DNA from: Bremerella sp. P1
GTDB lineage: Bacteria; Planctomycetota; Planctomycetia; Pirellulales; Pirellulaceae
Length of the DNA stretch: 64,000 bases
Direction of reading: 5' to 3'
NCBI RefSeq assembly: GCF_028748185.1
Contig: NZ_CP118164.1
Span: forward strand, 434,001-498,000
Part shown: positions 8,539 to 17,719 of the stretch, piece after piece
How the letters are laid out: every line of letters starts with the position of its first letter
Numbering within the stretch: position 1 is the stretch's first letter
The notes under the pieces: model-generated
Databases searched by the model: none
The model's input: only the letters and a program-made list of their open reading frames with translations
What the model was told of the DNA's origin: nothing
Translations under genes and position numbers: made by a program

Positions 8539-9026
8539 GACTCAGGCTCGTCCTTGGCGGGAAAATAAAACCGCTCGAAAGCTCCAACCACGACCAGCGT
8601 TAATATTGCCAGAGCAATCGCCATGATGCTCAGGCCATAGTATCCCATGCCACAGGCAACGCCCGTGGCCGCAGCAACCCAGATGGAAGCTGCCGTGGTC
8701 AGCCCTCGGACATCTCCGCGTGATTCGATGATGGAACCAGCCCCCAAGAAGCCGACACCTCCAATGATCCCAGAAACGATGCGAAACAGATCGGCCTGCA
8801 CCCACGAAGGCTCGGCCTGACCAAGCGTCTCGGAATAGTGCAGTCCTGCCAGCAGGAATGTCGCCGCCCCCAGCGAAACCATCATATGCGTTCGCAGACC
8901 GGCAGGTTTCGCCTTACGTTCTCGTTCCCATCCCAGGGCCGCGCCACAGATGGTGGCCAATACCAGTCGCAGTAAAGATTCAATGTCCCACACCGAACCG
9001 GTCGATAGGACCAAGATTTCTTCCAT
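8535..9026 (-). CDS. MgtC/SapB-family membrane protein
   Basis: A 163-residue inner-membrane protein with about four transmembrane helices, typical of the N-terminal MgtC/SapB domain: [18 protein letters not shown], a [15 protein letters not shown] segment, and [12 protein letters not shown] followed by [10 protein letters not shown]. Family members are linked to Mg2+ limitation, intramacrophage survival or ATP synthase control, but the short forms in free-living bacteria are poorly understood. The ATG at 9026 is preferred over a GTG at 9035 because AGGTGA lies at suitable distance. The long C-terminal ACT-like domain of some MgtC proteins is absent. It is convergent with oxyR. Confidence 0.88.
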   Translation of the reverse strand: MEEILVLSTGSVWDIESLLRLVLATICGAALGWERERKAKPAGLRTHMMVSLGAATFLLAGLHYSETLGQAEPSWVQADLFRIVSGIIGGVGFLGAGSIIESRGDVRGLTTAASIWVAAATGVACGMGYYGLSIMAIALAILTLVVVGAFERFYFPAKDEPES

Positions 9027-9150
9027 CACTTTCACCTAACGTTTCGTAACGGCAATTTCGATTCTCTATCCATTGTCCTGCAGAAACGATGCCAAGTCAT
9101 CACAAAACCGTATCCTTCCACAATGGCTTCAAGCACGACATCGGCGCACG

Positions 9151-9186
9151 AAAAAAGGGTTTCTCGCGAAACCCTTTTCGTTTTGA
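9151..9186 (-). terminator. Intrinsic terminator of the two-PDZ gene
   Basis: Perfect 11-bp stem (9153-9163 with 9168-9178) around a TCGC loop; on the minus strand it is followed by six T residues. It lies 27 bp past the stop of the minus-strand gene at 9213. Confidence 0.85.
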
Positions 9187-9212
9187 GCATGATGAACCCT
9201 CGAGAGGAATCA

Positions 9213-10319
9213 CTAGAGATCGGTCGAGGATTTGAGAGCGCGGAGTTCTTCGCGTAGCTGACGGACCTCTTGTTCGAGATCTCGCACCCGGCGACTCAGC
9301 GAATCGACTTGTTCCTGGGTCGCAATTCCTGCCGGCATTTCACCCCCTTCGATAGCGCCAATGGCCTTCTGCAACATTCGCAGGGCAGGACGGTCGTCGT
9401 CATATGCAGGATCACCACCCGGTCCAATCCCAGGCTGCGGCGGCAATGCCCGCGGATCGCCAAAGAAGAGCTGCGTCGACTCCATGCGGTTCCCGTAGTA
9501 ATAGTTGACCGGAATCATGCGATCGGCCGGGGAACTACGAACCAACTGAATAAGCCCTACCGCATCGTCAACACGTCGACCATCGTACGACACGATCACG
9601 GCACCGACAGGAATATTGCCACGGTCGGCTACGCTACCGCGACTCACACTTTCGACGTAGGCCCCACGGCGAACCGAGATGCCTGTCTGGGCACGGATTT
9701 GATCAGAAAGCGGCACGACGCGAACCCCTAGCACGCGCGGCGAGTCATCAACCGGCGGCGGTGGAAGCGGCTCCGATGGTCGCGGCATGTCTCCTTCGAC
9801 GTCCAGCGGATCGTATGGTCGAGGTGGGATAGGTTGTGCTGGGCGGACAGGAACCTCGACTTCACGGCTACCTAAAGTCAGCGTCATGCCGACCGTGTGA
9901 TCATTGTTGCGGATGGCCTTGATAATCACGCGATCACCCGGCTTCATGGTTTCCATCCAATTACCAACACCGTCGACCGTATCGAACGACTTATCGTTGA
10001 ACGAGATGATGCGATCCCCATCTTTCAAACCCGCTTTTTCGGCGGGACCGCCTGGGTTCACTTTCGTGACGAGCACCCCGCGAGGCTGCCCCGCTTGAAT
10101 GTCACCGTCCACCGTATCGAGCATAGCCCCCAGATAGGGTCTCGCGACGGTCATGGTCTGAGGTGCCGGTCGGTCGGGCCGATCAGGGCGGTTTTGTTGT
10201 ACTTGATTAAGAATGTCTCCCAGCTTATCCAGGGCTCCTTGAGCCATGACCGCTTTTGGAGCGAGGAGAAGAATCCCTCCCAAAACGATGGACAGTCCGA
10301 GTAAGTATCGTGTCCGCAT
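9213..10319 (-). CDS. Exported protein with two PDZ domains and C-terminal coiled coil
   Basis: A 368-residue protein with a signal peptide (GLSIVLGGILLLAPKAVMA), a first PDZ domain (about 60-155, YLGAML...AGLKDGDRIISFNDK), a Pro-rich linker, a second PDZ domain (about 190-285, VLGVRVVPL...GNIPVGAVIVSYDGR) and a coiled-coil tail (about 330-365). There is no protease domain in front of the PDZs, unlike HtrA/DegP, so it is more likely a periplasmic scaffold or peptide-binding adaptor. It has a strong Shine-Dalgarno (AAGGAGGA) before the ATG and a clear terminator. It appears monocistronic. Confidence 0.85.
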   Translation of the reverse strand: MRTRYLLGLSIVLGGILLLAPKAVMAQGALDKLGDILNQVQQNRPDRPDRPAPQTMTVARPYLGAMLDTVDGDIQAGQPRGVLVTKVNPGGPAEKAGLKDGDRIISFNDKSFDTVDGVGNWMETMKPGDRVIIKAIRNNDHTVGMTLTLGSREVEVPVRPAQPIPPRPYDPLDVEGDMPRPSEPLPPPPVDDSPRVLGVRVVPLSDQIRAQTGISVRRGAYVESVSRGSVADRGNIPVGAVIVSYDGRRVDDAVGLIQLVRSSPADRMIPVNYYYGNRMESTQLFFGDPRALPPQPGIGPGGDPAYDDDRPALRMLQKAIGAIEGGEMPAGIATQEQVDSLSRRVRDLEQEVRQLREELRALKSSTDL

Positions 10320-10484
10320 ATGATCCTCCTTCTCTGGGTTTTGTCAGAACGTCCCCGCGTCTGACCAATTTACCTTGCCGCCCTTATTGTCGCGCATCCA
10401 CCCCAAGAAGGAAAGCGAATCCTCGCTGTTGGTGCGGCAAAATCCATGAAGACACGAGCGGGCCTCGCTGTTAATCTAAGGACT

Positions 10485-11432
10485 ATGAACCCTAACGACG
10501 CCCCAGATCATCCTGAAATCGGAGCCGCCTCGCCGGAACACTACGGTGCAGCTTTGTGGATGGCTACCGGAGGACGCTCGCGACACGCTCACCGAGGCCG
10601 GGTCACCGCACTGTTGGCGGCAGAAAAGCAGGGCAAAATTAGTTTCGACGGGCTCATGACCGCGACACGTGGCAATCGGGTCGTTTCTTCAATCTGGTGT
10701 TTGAGTCAGCCAGGAAAGATAGGCACCGTATGGGGTCCAGGCATCCTGTCCGAAGAATCGGACTCGACGGCTGATTTGCTCATTCAACAAGCCGTGCAAT
10801 TTGCCAAACATCATGATTGCCATCTATTACAAAGCCTGGTCGGGCCCGAAAACCGGCCCGCCGGCAACTTACTCGCAGGGTGTGGCTTTCAATCGATTAC
10901 GCTTCTAAGCCACCTCGAAGCGCTAACGGAAGACGTTCCGGCAGAGCCTCCCCATAGCGACTTGCAGTTTCGTCGCTGCGATGACTTTCAGTCGGAAGCT
11001 TTTCGAAATCTGGTCGCCCAGACTTACGAGAACAGTCTCGACTGCCCAGAACTGGACGGCATGCGGGATGTCGCGGATGTCCTGGAGGGTTACCACGCGA
11101 CCAGTAATAAGTCGACTTACAACTGGTACACGCTTGAGAACGATGGCGAGATGATCGGTGTCGTCATCACTGCTCATCATGCCGAGCCACAGCAGTTGGA
11201 ACTGATCTACTTTGGCCTGACCCCGCGTTATCGACAGTTGGGGCTGGGCAAAGAGATCCTTCGCTTCGTTCTGCAGCTCGCCCAATTCCTAGGCTGCCGT
11301 TCCACCATTACGGGGGTCGACCAACGAAATACCCCCGCGATCGCCCTGTATCGCCGCTTCGGGTTCGAGCAAGCCAGCGTGAAAGAACTGTTCCTACTCC
11401 CTCTCCGTTTGCCGAACATTGCCGTTGCTTAA
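10485..11432 (+). CDS. GNAT-family N-acetyltransferase with tandem GNAT halves
   Basis: A 315-residue cytoplasmic protein. The C-terminal half carries the acetyl-CoA loop of GNAT enzymes (LTPRYRQLGLGKEILRF) followed by NTPAIALYRRFGFE. The N-terminal half resembles a degenerate GNAT fold, giving the two-domain layout also seen in mycothiol-synthase-like proteins. The start at 10485 is chosen over 10446 because AAGGA precedes that ATG by 5 bases. It likely acetylates a small amine or a protein N-terminus; the substrate is unknown. It lies divergent from the PDZ gene and upstream of dnaA. Confidence 0.85.
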   Translation: MNPNDAPDHPEIGAASPEHYGAALWMATGGRSRHAHRGRVTALLAAEKQGKISFDGLMTATRGNRVVSSIWCLSQPGKIGTVWGPGILSEESDSTADLLIQQAVQFAKHHDCHLLQSLVGPENRPAGNLLAGCGFQSITLLSHLEALTEDVPAEPPHSDLQFRRCDDFQSEAFRNLVAQTYENSLDCPELDGMRDVADVLEGYHATSNKSTYNWYTLENDGEMIGVVITAHHAEPQQLELIYFGLTPRYRQLGLGKEILRFVLQLAQFLGCRSTITGVDQRNTPAIALYRRFGFEQASVKELFLLPLRLPNIAVA

Positions 11433-11880
11433 GTAAGCATGCCAGAAGCCGTGCTTACCGTCTCTTCCAACGATCTTCATAATGCGTGACCAACCGTGTC
11501 CCCACCCTAATTGGGACTTCCATCAGCTATAAAGTGTTGCGAAATAAGAGATTGGGATGACATATCGGTGATGTCTTGAATCAGATTTGTCAGGTTTCGA
11601 CAATTTATCCACGGTCGTGTTCAGATCGTGTTAGAAAATGGAAAGCCGCAGCTCGCAGCAAATCTCCGGGAAATCGCGGGCATTCGGCAGGTCCGATATG
11701 TCCCCTTCTCTTTTTTTCTTCCAGGGTGCTTCCGAGAGGTTTGACAGGGGTGCTAGCTTGCCTACAATCATCCTCCACGCGGTTAATGATGCCGCCTGTT
11801 TTTGCCTCTCTCCCGTCTGGGGTTGAAGGACGATTTTCGGATTGGAAATCGGAAATTCAACTCGCTGAAAGAGTCAGCCT
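11433..11880 (+). promoter_or_regulatory. Intergenic region and sigma70-type promoter of dnaA
   Basis: This 448-bp gap contains a strong promoter: TTGACA at 11741-11746, 16-bp spacer, TACAAT at 11763-11768, giving a leader of about 105 nt for dnaA. A DnaA-box-like TTATCCACG (one mismatch to TTATCCACA) lies near 11605, which could be an autoregulatory site. A 7-bp inverted repeat (GTAAGCA...TGCTTAC, about 11434-11459) after the GNAT gene may be a weak terminator. Only one box was seen, so there is no case for an origin here. Confidence 0.65.
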
Positions 11881-13290
11881 GTGGTCACGGAAGACATCGA
11901 AATTCTACCTGCGTTGCGTCTCGCAATGATCGAGAGGGTAGGACAAGATCGCTTCGAGCTTTGGTTCGGTACCAACAACACTCAGCTTCGTTTGAGCGAA
12001 GGCTGTTTGCTGATTGAATCGACCAGCCGAGTGAATCTCGACTTCCTCCGCAAGAATTTCCATGAGGCCATTCGTCAGGCTCTTTCCGACGTGCAATTGC
12101 CAGGGCATCAAGTGATCTACCGCGAAGGATCCGCCCCTGCTTCTAAAGCTCCATCACCATCCGCCGTTAAAGCGGAAAAGAAGATGCCTCCTGCGGCTAC
12201 GAGTACGCAACCGACTCGCGCTTCGTCGAGCAGTTCGACGATTATCCAGCGCCGCCGGTTCGCCTCGCTGAAAGACTTTGTCGTCAGCGATTGCAACTCG
12301 ATGGCTAAAACGGCAGCGACGATGGTCTTGCAGCAGCCGGGACAGATCTCGCCACTATATATTCATGGTCCCTCCGGCAGCGGGAAAACCCACTTGCTGG
12401 AAGGTATCTACGGCCTGGCTCAGCAGAAGAAGGAACTGGGGCGTGTCGTGTATCTCTCGGCTGAGCAGTTCACGACTTACTTCCTGGAAGCTTTGCAGTC
12501 TTCTGGCGTAGCCAGTTTCCGCCGCAAGTATCGCGACGTCGGCGTGTTGATCATTGACGACGTGCAGTTCTTTGCCGGCAAACGAGCCACCAAGACGGAA
12601 CTGCTGCATACGCTCGATGCGATCACGCGTCGTGGTGGGCAGGTCGTTCTGGCCGGCAATCAGCGTCCCACCGAACTATCGGCCCTGGGTACCGAATTGG
12701 TTGCTCGCTTCTCCAGCGGTTTGATCTGCAAGGTCGATCCTCTGGACGAAACGTGCAAAACGGCCATGATCCAGCGATTGGCCGAGAAACGGGGCGTCCA
12801 ACTAACCGAATCAATCGCTCACTGGCTAACGCGTCAACTTCCAGGCGAAGGCCGACTCGTCTCGGGTGCAATCAACCGGTTGTGGGCCTACTGTGCGGTC
12901 GAAGGCAACACGCTTTCGATTCCTATACTGGAAAACCTGCTTGCCGATCTCATCCCGCAGCGCAGCAGCATGATGCGACTGGATGACGTCGAGCAAGCCG
13001 TCTGCCGCGTGTTTGGTGTCGATACCAAACTGCTGCGTTCGCAATCCAAATCACGCCGAGCCAGCAACCCTCGCATGTTGGCGATGTGGTTGGCCCGCAA
13101 ACACACGGGTGCTGCTCTCTCGGACATCTGCTTGCACTTTCAACGTCGTAGTCACAGCACGGTGATCTCGGCGGAGAAGAAGGTGAACAAGTGGCTGGCC
13201 GACGATTCGATCGTGCAGATTGCCGATCGTTCTCTGAAAGCTCAAGAGGCCATCGAATTGGCCGAGGCCGAGCTTCGCTCGAGCCGATAA
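11881..13290 (+). CDS. dnaA: Replication initiator DnaA (divergent)
   Basis: A 469-residue DnaA. Domain I spans about 1-80, a Ser/Ala/Pro linker 85-120, and the AAA+ domain 125-320 with Walker A GPSGSGKT (163-170), Walker B LIIDD (223-227) and the box VII arginine (Arg276, VARFSSG). Domain IV ends with MLAMWLARKHTGAALSDICLHF followed by RRSHSTV (422-428), corresponding to the DnaA-box-reading RDHTTV of E. coli with Asp and one Thr replaced by Ser. It opens and loads replication origins. The start is GTG at 11881. No dnaN, recF or gyrB follows, which is unusual for bacteria at large. It converges on the next gene across a strong terminator. Confidence 0.88.
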   Translation: MVTEDIEILPALRLAMIERVGQDRFELWFGTNNTQLRLSEGCLLIESTSRVNLDFLRKNFHEAIRQALSDVQLPGHQVIYREGSAPASKAPSPSAVKAEKKMPPAATSTQPTRASSSSSTIIQRRRFASLKDFVVSDCNSMAKTAATMVLQQPGQISPLYIHGPSGSGKTHLLEGIYGLAQQKKELGRVVYLSAEQFTTYFLEALQSSGVASFRRKYRDVGVLIIDDVQFFAGKRATKTELLHTLDAITRRGGQVVLAGNQRPTELSALGTELVARFSSGLICKVDPLDETCKTAMIQRLAEKRGVQLTESIAHWLTRQLPGEGRLVSGAINRLWAYCAVEGNTLSIPILENLLADLIPQRSSMMRLDDVEQAVCRVFGVDTKLLRSQSKSRRASNPRMLAMWLARKHTGAALSDICLHFQRRSHSTVISAEKKVNKWLADDSIVQIADRSLKAQEAIELAEAELRSSR

Positions 13291-13296
13291 TCATAG

Positions 13297-13346
13297 AAAA
13301 TCCTGTCCCCTCGCCCCTGCAAACCGGGGGCGAGGGACAGGATTTT
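13297..13346. terminator. Bidirectional intrinsic terminator between dnaA and 13348-14124
   Basis: A long near-perfect inverted repeat with AAAATCCTGTCCC on the left and its complement on the right, ending in TTTT on both strands. It separates two convergent genes and should stop transcription from both sides. Confidence 0.88.
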
Positions 13347-13347
13347 G

Positions 13348-14124
13348 TTATTTGAAGCCCCAACGACCAGCGTGCTTGTCGCGGTCGACTATATTGGCCA
13401 TCTCAGGGCTGAGCGAGTAATAGCGTGATGGGCGGTTGATCTCCAAATCGATCTTCAACCGCGTATGGGGTAGGTTCTGATTGATCACGGCGGCCGGTTC
13501 GACGCGTAAGACGCTGACAGGCTCTCCGTTCCACTTCACCATATACAGCGAACCGGCAACGCTCGGTTCCGATTCGAACTTGTAGTGCTGCGTGAGCATG
13601 GCGACCAGGCGACGCTCGTCACCGGTGGTTCCATGAAAGGTGATTCGCTGCAAGACTTTGTCTTTGTCGAAGTAGTAAGTCAGCGAGCCAGCGATGTCGT
13701 CGATTCGCGATCCACTGACCAGCGGGACGCGCAGACCTTCGAGCCGAACGTCCGAAAGGGTCGTACTCACCCGGGGCCATGTTTCCATGATCCAGCGTGG
13801 GTTGGCATTGAAGTTGATGAAGTGATCGAACTGCTGAAACACGGGAGCAGCAGAAGGAGGTCCCATTGGCTTCGCGGCAGCGGCAGGCGTACTCGGGGCA
13901 CTCACCAGGTTTTGTTGGCCGGCGTTATCTTCACCGGCAATCGAGGCCGCAGGAGCAGCTTCCCCCGATGGCATTAATTCGCTGGCCTTGTTCCAATAGG
14001 AACTGGCTGTTTCGCGCACGGTGGGGTTGTAATAGCTATACGGCACGCCAAAACTGGCGGCTGCGGCAACCCAGAACATGACCGTTCGACGAAACACAAC
14101 TGACTCCTTCCATTGATGATTCAT
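13348..14124 (-). CDS. Membrane-anchored hypothetical protein (258 aa)
   Basis: The protein has a hydrophobic N-terminal anchor or signal (about 12-28, VMFWVAAAASFGVPYS), a low-complexity Ala/Ser/Pro stretch (50-90), and a C-terminal domain of about 160 residues with predicted mixed alpha/beta content starting FDHFINFNANPRWI. No catalytic motif was recognised. The conserved-looking C-terminal part with the extracytoplasmic anchor suggests an envelope role in planctomycetes, which is inference. It converges with dnaA, and its divergent neighbour is the methyltransferase gene. I cannot name the family with certainty. Confidence 0.7.
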   Translation of the reverse strand: MNHQWKESVVFRRTVMFWVAAAASFGVPYSYYNPTVRETASSYWNKASELMPSGEAAPAASIAGEDNAGQQNLVSAPSTPAAAAKPMGPPSAAPVFQQFDHFINFNANPRWIMETWPRVSTTLSDVRLEGLRVPLVSGSRIDDIAGSLTYYFDKDKVLQRITFHGTTGDERRLVAMLTQHYKFESEPSVAGSLYMVKWNGEPVSVLRVEPAAVINQNLPHTRLKIDLEINRPSRYYSLSPEMANIVDRDKHAGRWGFK

Positions 14125-14222
14125 CCATAGTCATCATCGAGTCCCAGGCACACCTCGCATGAAGGTGATGCCAGCACCTCGTAAGATCCGAGCCGTCGCC
14201 ACATTTTTCGCAGACCAAAGAA

Positions 14223-15416
14223 ATGCCATCTCCCGACCAATCGGAATCTCTTACCACCTCGCAGTGGCTCGTCTCGGACGAAGCCAAGTCGTGGTTTGAT
14301 TGGCTCGGCGAGGTCAATGTCAACGCGATCGGAACCCTCACCCGGCTTCGCCAGGAACTTAGTGGCGAACAGTCCGCGGCACTGTTGAGCCAAGCTGAAC
14401 TCCGCAAACGAGCCAAGCGGAAGTTCGCTCATGCCGAGGCAATGTTCTTCACCGACATCGGTCTGCAGCAGTCCACTGATCAAGAGATCGCCGCGTATAA
14501 AGCTCAGCGTTTCCCGACCGACCAGCCACTAGCCGATTTATGCTGCGGCATCGGCGGTGATCTGATTGCGCTGGCTCAGCGCGGTCCGACGACCGCAGTG
14601 GATGCCTCGGCCGATCATCTTTGCTTTGCCGATGCGAACGTTTCTGCACATGGCGCAAAGCTTGCCGATACGCGTTGCGGCTTGGCCGAAGACACACCGC
14701 TCGAACAGTTCGCGGCCTGGCATATCGATCCCGATCGGCGACACGAAGATCGCCGTACGATTCGCCTGGACAGCTTCAGCCCAAGCCTCGACCAACTGGA
14801 GGCCATGCTGCGGCGCAACCGCAACGCGGCCATGAAGCTGGCCCCAGCGAGTCGTCTGCCGGAAGCCTGGGAAGAGGAAGGCCAGTGCGAATGGATCTCG
14901 CACCACCGCGAATGCAAACAATTGGTCGTGTGGTTGGGTGAACTTGCCCAGAAGCCAGGCACACGCAGGGCTGCGCGGATCGACCCTGCGGGACAGGTCG
15001 ACTTTTTCGAGGGCATGGTCCGATCGCCAGTATCGTCGACGGAAGTTGGTCTCTATCTCTTCGACCCCGACCCTGCGCTGGTCGCTTCCGGATTGGTCGA
15101 TACCTTGGCCGCGAGTCTTCAGTTGACACGCGTGTCGCCAGATTCGCACTATCTGACGGGTAGCGATACACTCGCACACCCATTACTTCAGACGTTCGAA
15201 GTGCTCACGCAGGAGAAGGTAGATGCCAAGCGGCTGAAGAAAGCCGTTGCGCAGGTCGAGTGGGGTACGCTAGAGCTCAAACAAAGAGGCCTCGAGTTGA
15301 AACTCGAGGCCATGCGAAAGCAACTAAAGCCGCGCGGCAAAGGGGAGGGGACGATTGTTTTCACCCCGACCGTGGCAGGGAATCGAGCGATTCTCTGCCG
15401 CCGCGCCGCTTGCTGA
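14223..15416 (+). CDS. Class I SAM-dependent methyltransferase with THUMP-like domain
   Basis: A 397-residue cytoplasmic enzyme. The SAM-binding motif I is DLCCGIGGDLIAL (about 102-115), followed by the VDAS motif II region. A later WHIDPDRR motif in place of DPPY-type signatures and a C-terminal THUMP-like section are typical of the planctomycete/actinobacterial Thump_like methyltransferase family. Targets are probably RNA, but not known. Its stop lies 3 bp from the convergent stop of the next gene. It is divergent from the 258-aa protein gene. Confidence 0.8.
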   Translation: MPSPDQSESLTTSQWLVSDEAKSWFDWLGEVNVNAIGTLTRLRQELSGEQSAALLSQAELRKRAKRKFAHAEAMFFTDIGLQQSTDQEIAAYKAQRFPTDQPLADLCCGIGGDLIALAQRGPTTAVDASADHLCFADANVSAHGAKLADTRCGLAEDTPLEQFAAWHIDPDRRHEDRRTIRLDSFSPSLDQLEAMLRRNRNAAMKLAPASRLPEAWEEEGQCEWISHHRECKQLVVWLGELAQKPGTRRAARIDPAGQVDFFEGMVRSPVSSTEVGLYLFDPDPALVASGLVDTLAASLQLTRVSPDSHYLTGSDTLAHPLLQTFEVLTQEKVDAKRLKKAVAQVEWGTLELKQRGLELKLEAMRKQLKPRGKGEGTIVFTPTVAGNRAILCRRAAC

Positions 15417-15419
15417 TGT

Positions 15420-16535
15420 TTACTCTTGTTCCGGTGCGTCGAGCTTAAGCTCTTCTTCTTCCTCAACCGGCTTGGTAGCTGGATCGGCCAGGGTAGGCAC
15501 ACCTTCGATTCGCGGTCGCTCGGGCTTGGTCGCCACCTTGGCGGCAGGCTCGTTCGATTCAAACGTTTCCGGCTCCGCGGAACCTTCGATCAACTTGTCC
15601 CACGACTTCCCTTCGGCAACCTCTTCTTGCACTGGCTTCGAAGCAGTCTTCGGCAGGGCAGGTACTTCCTTCAGCTTCTTGGGTGCCATCGGTACGGCAG
15701 CGACCTTGGCAGGAGCTTCTTGAATCAGCTCTTCGGTCATGCGGCCGAGGTAATTCATCACACTGGTCTCGCCCTGGAATCCGATGATCGTCTCATCGAG
15801 ATCAAGTTGCTGCGAGGCGACACGACCTGCTTCGATGTCGAACTTGATCGTTCCACGAGTCAGCTTCTGGATAAGCTCGACCTTTAGCATTGGATCGTCG
15901 ATCGGAGTCAGAATTTGAGTTTCCGTCGAGATGGTCGCGATACCACCGGACACGCTCTTCAGGCGGAAGACCTGACGCGTCTTGATGTGCTTTTGAGCAC
16001 CGCTACCGGTACGCACGGTAATGTCGTCTGGCGAATACCAAGCAGCACCGACAGCGATTGGCTCGGCAGGCAGGATCGGCAAGATCTGCGACTCACTGCT
16101 GGGCGTACCACCAAGCTGTTCGCGATCGACCAGGCGACCCATCGAATCGACGGTGATCTTGGCTAGTGGAATACCAACACTCTTAGCAGCTTCGCTATAG
16201 ATCGCTGGAGGAATCTCGTCCTTCTCGCTGTTGTAGCGTTGTTCGGGTCGGTCGGTAACCTTCTGCCACATGTCGATATTTTCGACCGAGTGGATGAAGG
16301 TCGCGTCACCATCTGCGTTTACTTCTTGAATCTTCCAATTCTTGGTCGAGATACTACGAGACTGAGCCGTCTGCGTCGTTCCCTTGATCTTGGTTTCGAC
16401 CGTGGAGAGATGCACGACCTTCGAGCGAATCACGTCACCGACGGCGAACTTGTATTCGAGTTTGACCTTGGCATCTTCGGCCATCGCCACGGTGGAAGTG
16501 GCAACCAGCAGCGCGAGAGTCGCGAGCATTCTCAT
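15420..16535 (-). CDS. Exported hypothetical protein, DUF6263-like
   Basis: A 371-residue secreted protein with a clear signal peptide (LATLALLVATSTVAMA). The mature part is beta-rich: LEYKFAVGDVIRSK followed by alternating strands, then a Glu/Lys/Pro-rich tail (about 275-371). This matches the layout of planctomycete proteins placed in DUF6263, though that assignment is from memory. No active site is visible. It lies on the same strand as nadK, separated by an unusual heptamer inverted repeat. The acidic tail probably forms a disordered region. Confidence 0.7.
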   Translation of the reverse strand: MRMLATLALLVATSTVAMAEDAKVKLEYKFAVGDVIRSKVVHLSTVETKIKGTTQTAQSRSISTKNWKIQEVNADGDATFIHSVENIDMWQKVTDRPEQRYNSEKDEIPPAIYSEAAKSVGIPLAKITVDSMGRLVDREQLGGTPSSESQILPILPAEPIAVGAAWYSPDDITVRTGSGAQKHIKTRQVFRLKSVSGGIATISTETQILTPIDDPMLKVELIQKLTRGTIKFDIEAGRVASQQLDLDETIIGFQGETSVMNYLGRMTEELIQEAPAKVAAVPMAPKKLKEVPALPKTASKPVQEEVAEGKSWDKLIEGSAEPETFESNEPAAKVATKPERPRIEGVPTLADPATKPVEEEEELKLDAPEQE

Positions 16536-16573
16536 GATTTTGCATCCTTGCAGTTTTGGGTCGTTTGGTGCAA

Positions 16574-16675
16574 GTTTTCAGTTTTCAGTGTTCAGGTTTC
16601 AGCGGGAGATCGAAAAGTGAAGCCATCACTTGGCATTCCTCTCTTGCTGAAAACTGAAAACTGAACACTTCAAAC
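16574..16675. repeat. Inverted arrays of heptamer repeats
   Basis: Four tandem copies of a GTTTTCA-type heptamer at 16574-16601 face four copies of the complementary TGAAAAC-type at 16648-16675. The two arrays can pair into a long stem with a 46-bp loop. It lies between nadK and the DUF6263-like gene, both on the minus strand, where it could attenuate or stabilise transcripts. Confidence 0.75.
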
Positions 16676-16679
16676 TAGT

Positions 16680-17573
16680 CTATCTACCGTGATCGATTTG
16701 ACCGCCCCAGCCCAGCTTTTCGCGGAGCGTGCGGTAATAGTTATGGTCATGGGTTGCGACGAGCTTGAATCGCGGCTGTGCCTGATCGACGCGAACGCGG
16801 TGATCGCTGGTGACCGGGCTGAGCACTCGACCGTCGACCACTACCGACATCGTTCGGTCCGATCCGCGCAAGTGCATCTCGAAACATCGATCGCCGGTGT
16901 CGACCACGCTCCGCATGGTCAACGTGTGGGGGCTGATGGGACTGACGACAAAGGCCCGCAAGTCGGCCCGTAAAATAGGACCGCCTGCCGACAGGTTATG
17001 GGCCGTCGACCCGACCGGAGTGCTGATGATTAAGCCATCGCAGCTATATGATGTCGCTAATTGGTTGTCTACGTAAAGATCAATCGTGCGGATTTGGAAG
17101 GGTGGTCCGCCCAGAAGTGCCATTTCGTTCAGACCGATCCGCTCTGCGATCACCTCGTCATCCTTGAAAACGCGGCATCGCAGCATCATATGCTCGATGA
17201 TCTGACAATCGCCCGCGCATAACGCCGCGAGCTGTTCGACCACATGGTCCGGTGTGAAGGCCGCCAGAAACCCGAGCTTACCCATATTTACGCCGATAAT
17301 GGGAATCTGCTTGTTTCCCATACTACGGGCAGCCCCGAGGATCGAACCATCGCCACCGAGCACAATCGCAAAATCAGCTTCGATTTCAGACAGATCCGCT
17401 TCCCACTCAAGATCGGTATGCACGACCTCTGCAAATTGCGGAAGCAGGTGAGAAAGTCGTTCGGCTTCTTCCTCGACATGAGGACGATTACCGGCCCCCA
17501 GCAGCATGACACGCGGCTTTTCTTTCCCAGTCCAGGGTGGTTTCTTCGGGGAAGCAGGATCGACGGTGGTCAT
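16680..17573 (-). CDS. nadK: NAD kinase
   Basis: A 297-residue NAD kinase making NADP+ from NAD+ and ATP or polyphosphate. The hallmark GGDGS (ATP-binding, in VLGGDGSILGAAR) and the conserved NEMALLGG and STPVGSTAHNLSAGGPIL segments are present. An N-terminal extension of about 15 residues is Pro/Lys rich. It lies downstream of dxs on the same strand across a 146-bp gap with a hairpin at 17688-17705, so it may be a separate unit or the last gene of the xseA-dxs operon. NADPH supply for isoprenoid synthesis makes the neighbourhood sensible. Confidence 0.95.
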   Translation of the reverse strand: MTTVDPASPKKPPWTGKEKPRVMLLGAGNRPHVEEEAERLSHLLPQFAEVVHTDLEWEADLSEIEADFAIVLGGDGSILGAARSMGNKQIPIIGVNMGKLGFLAAFTPDHVVEQLAALCAGDCQIIEHMMLRCRVFKDDEVIAERIGLNEMALLGGPPFQIRTIDLYVDNQLATSYSCDGLIISTPVGSTAHNLSAGGPILRADLRAFVVSPISPHTLTMRSVVDTGDRCFEMHLRGSDRTMSVVVDGRVLSPVTSDHRVRVDQAQPRFKLVATHDHNYYRTLREKLGWGGQIDHGR

Positions 17574-17687
17574 CGTTCATGTTCCCTCTCCTGTGAACGA
17601 AGAGGGCAGGGGGTGAGGAATATTGATGTGTCTACAGAAAGCTGAGAGCAGGAGACGCCGCCGTCAGCTTTCAATCCTCAACCCTGT

Positions 17688-17705
17688 CCCCAATGGAAAT
17701 TGGGG
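17688..17705 (-). terminator. Short hairpin between dxs and nadK
   Basis: Perfect 7-bp stem CCCCAAT/ATTGGGG around a GGAA loop, 15 bp past the dxs stop. No U-tract follows on the minus strand, so it may only attenuate read-through into nadK. Confidence 0.35.
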
Positions 17706-17719
17706 AACGGAGAGGCATT

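Noticed and set aside
11433-11880. Chromosomal replication origin next to dnaA
   Set aside because: Only one DnaA-box-like site and no AT-rich unwinding element with box cluster; dnaN is absent.
16574-16675. CRISPR array
   Set aside because: The repeats are 7-bp tandem units in facing orientation, without 28-37-bp repeats, spacers or cas genes.
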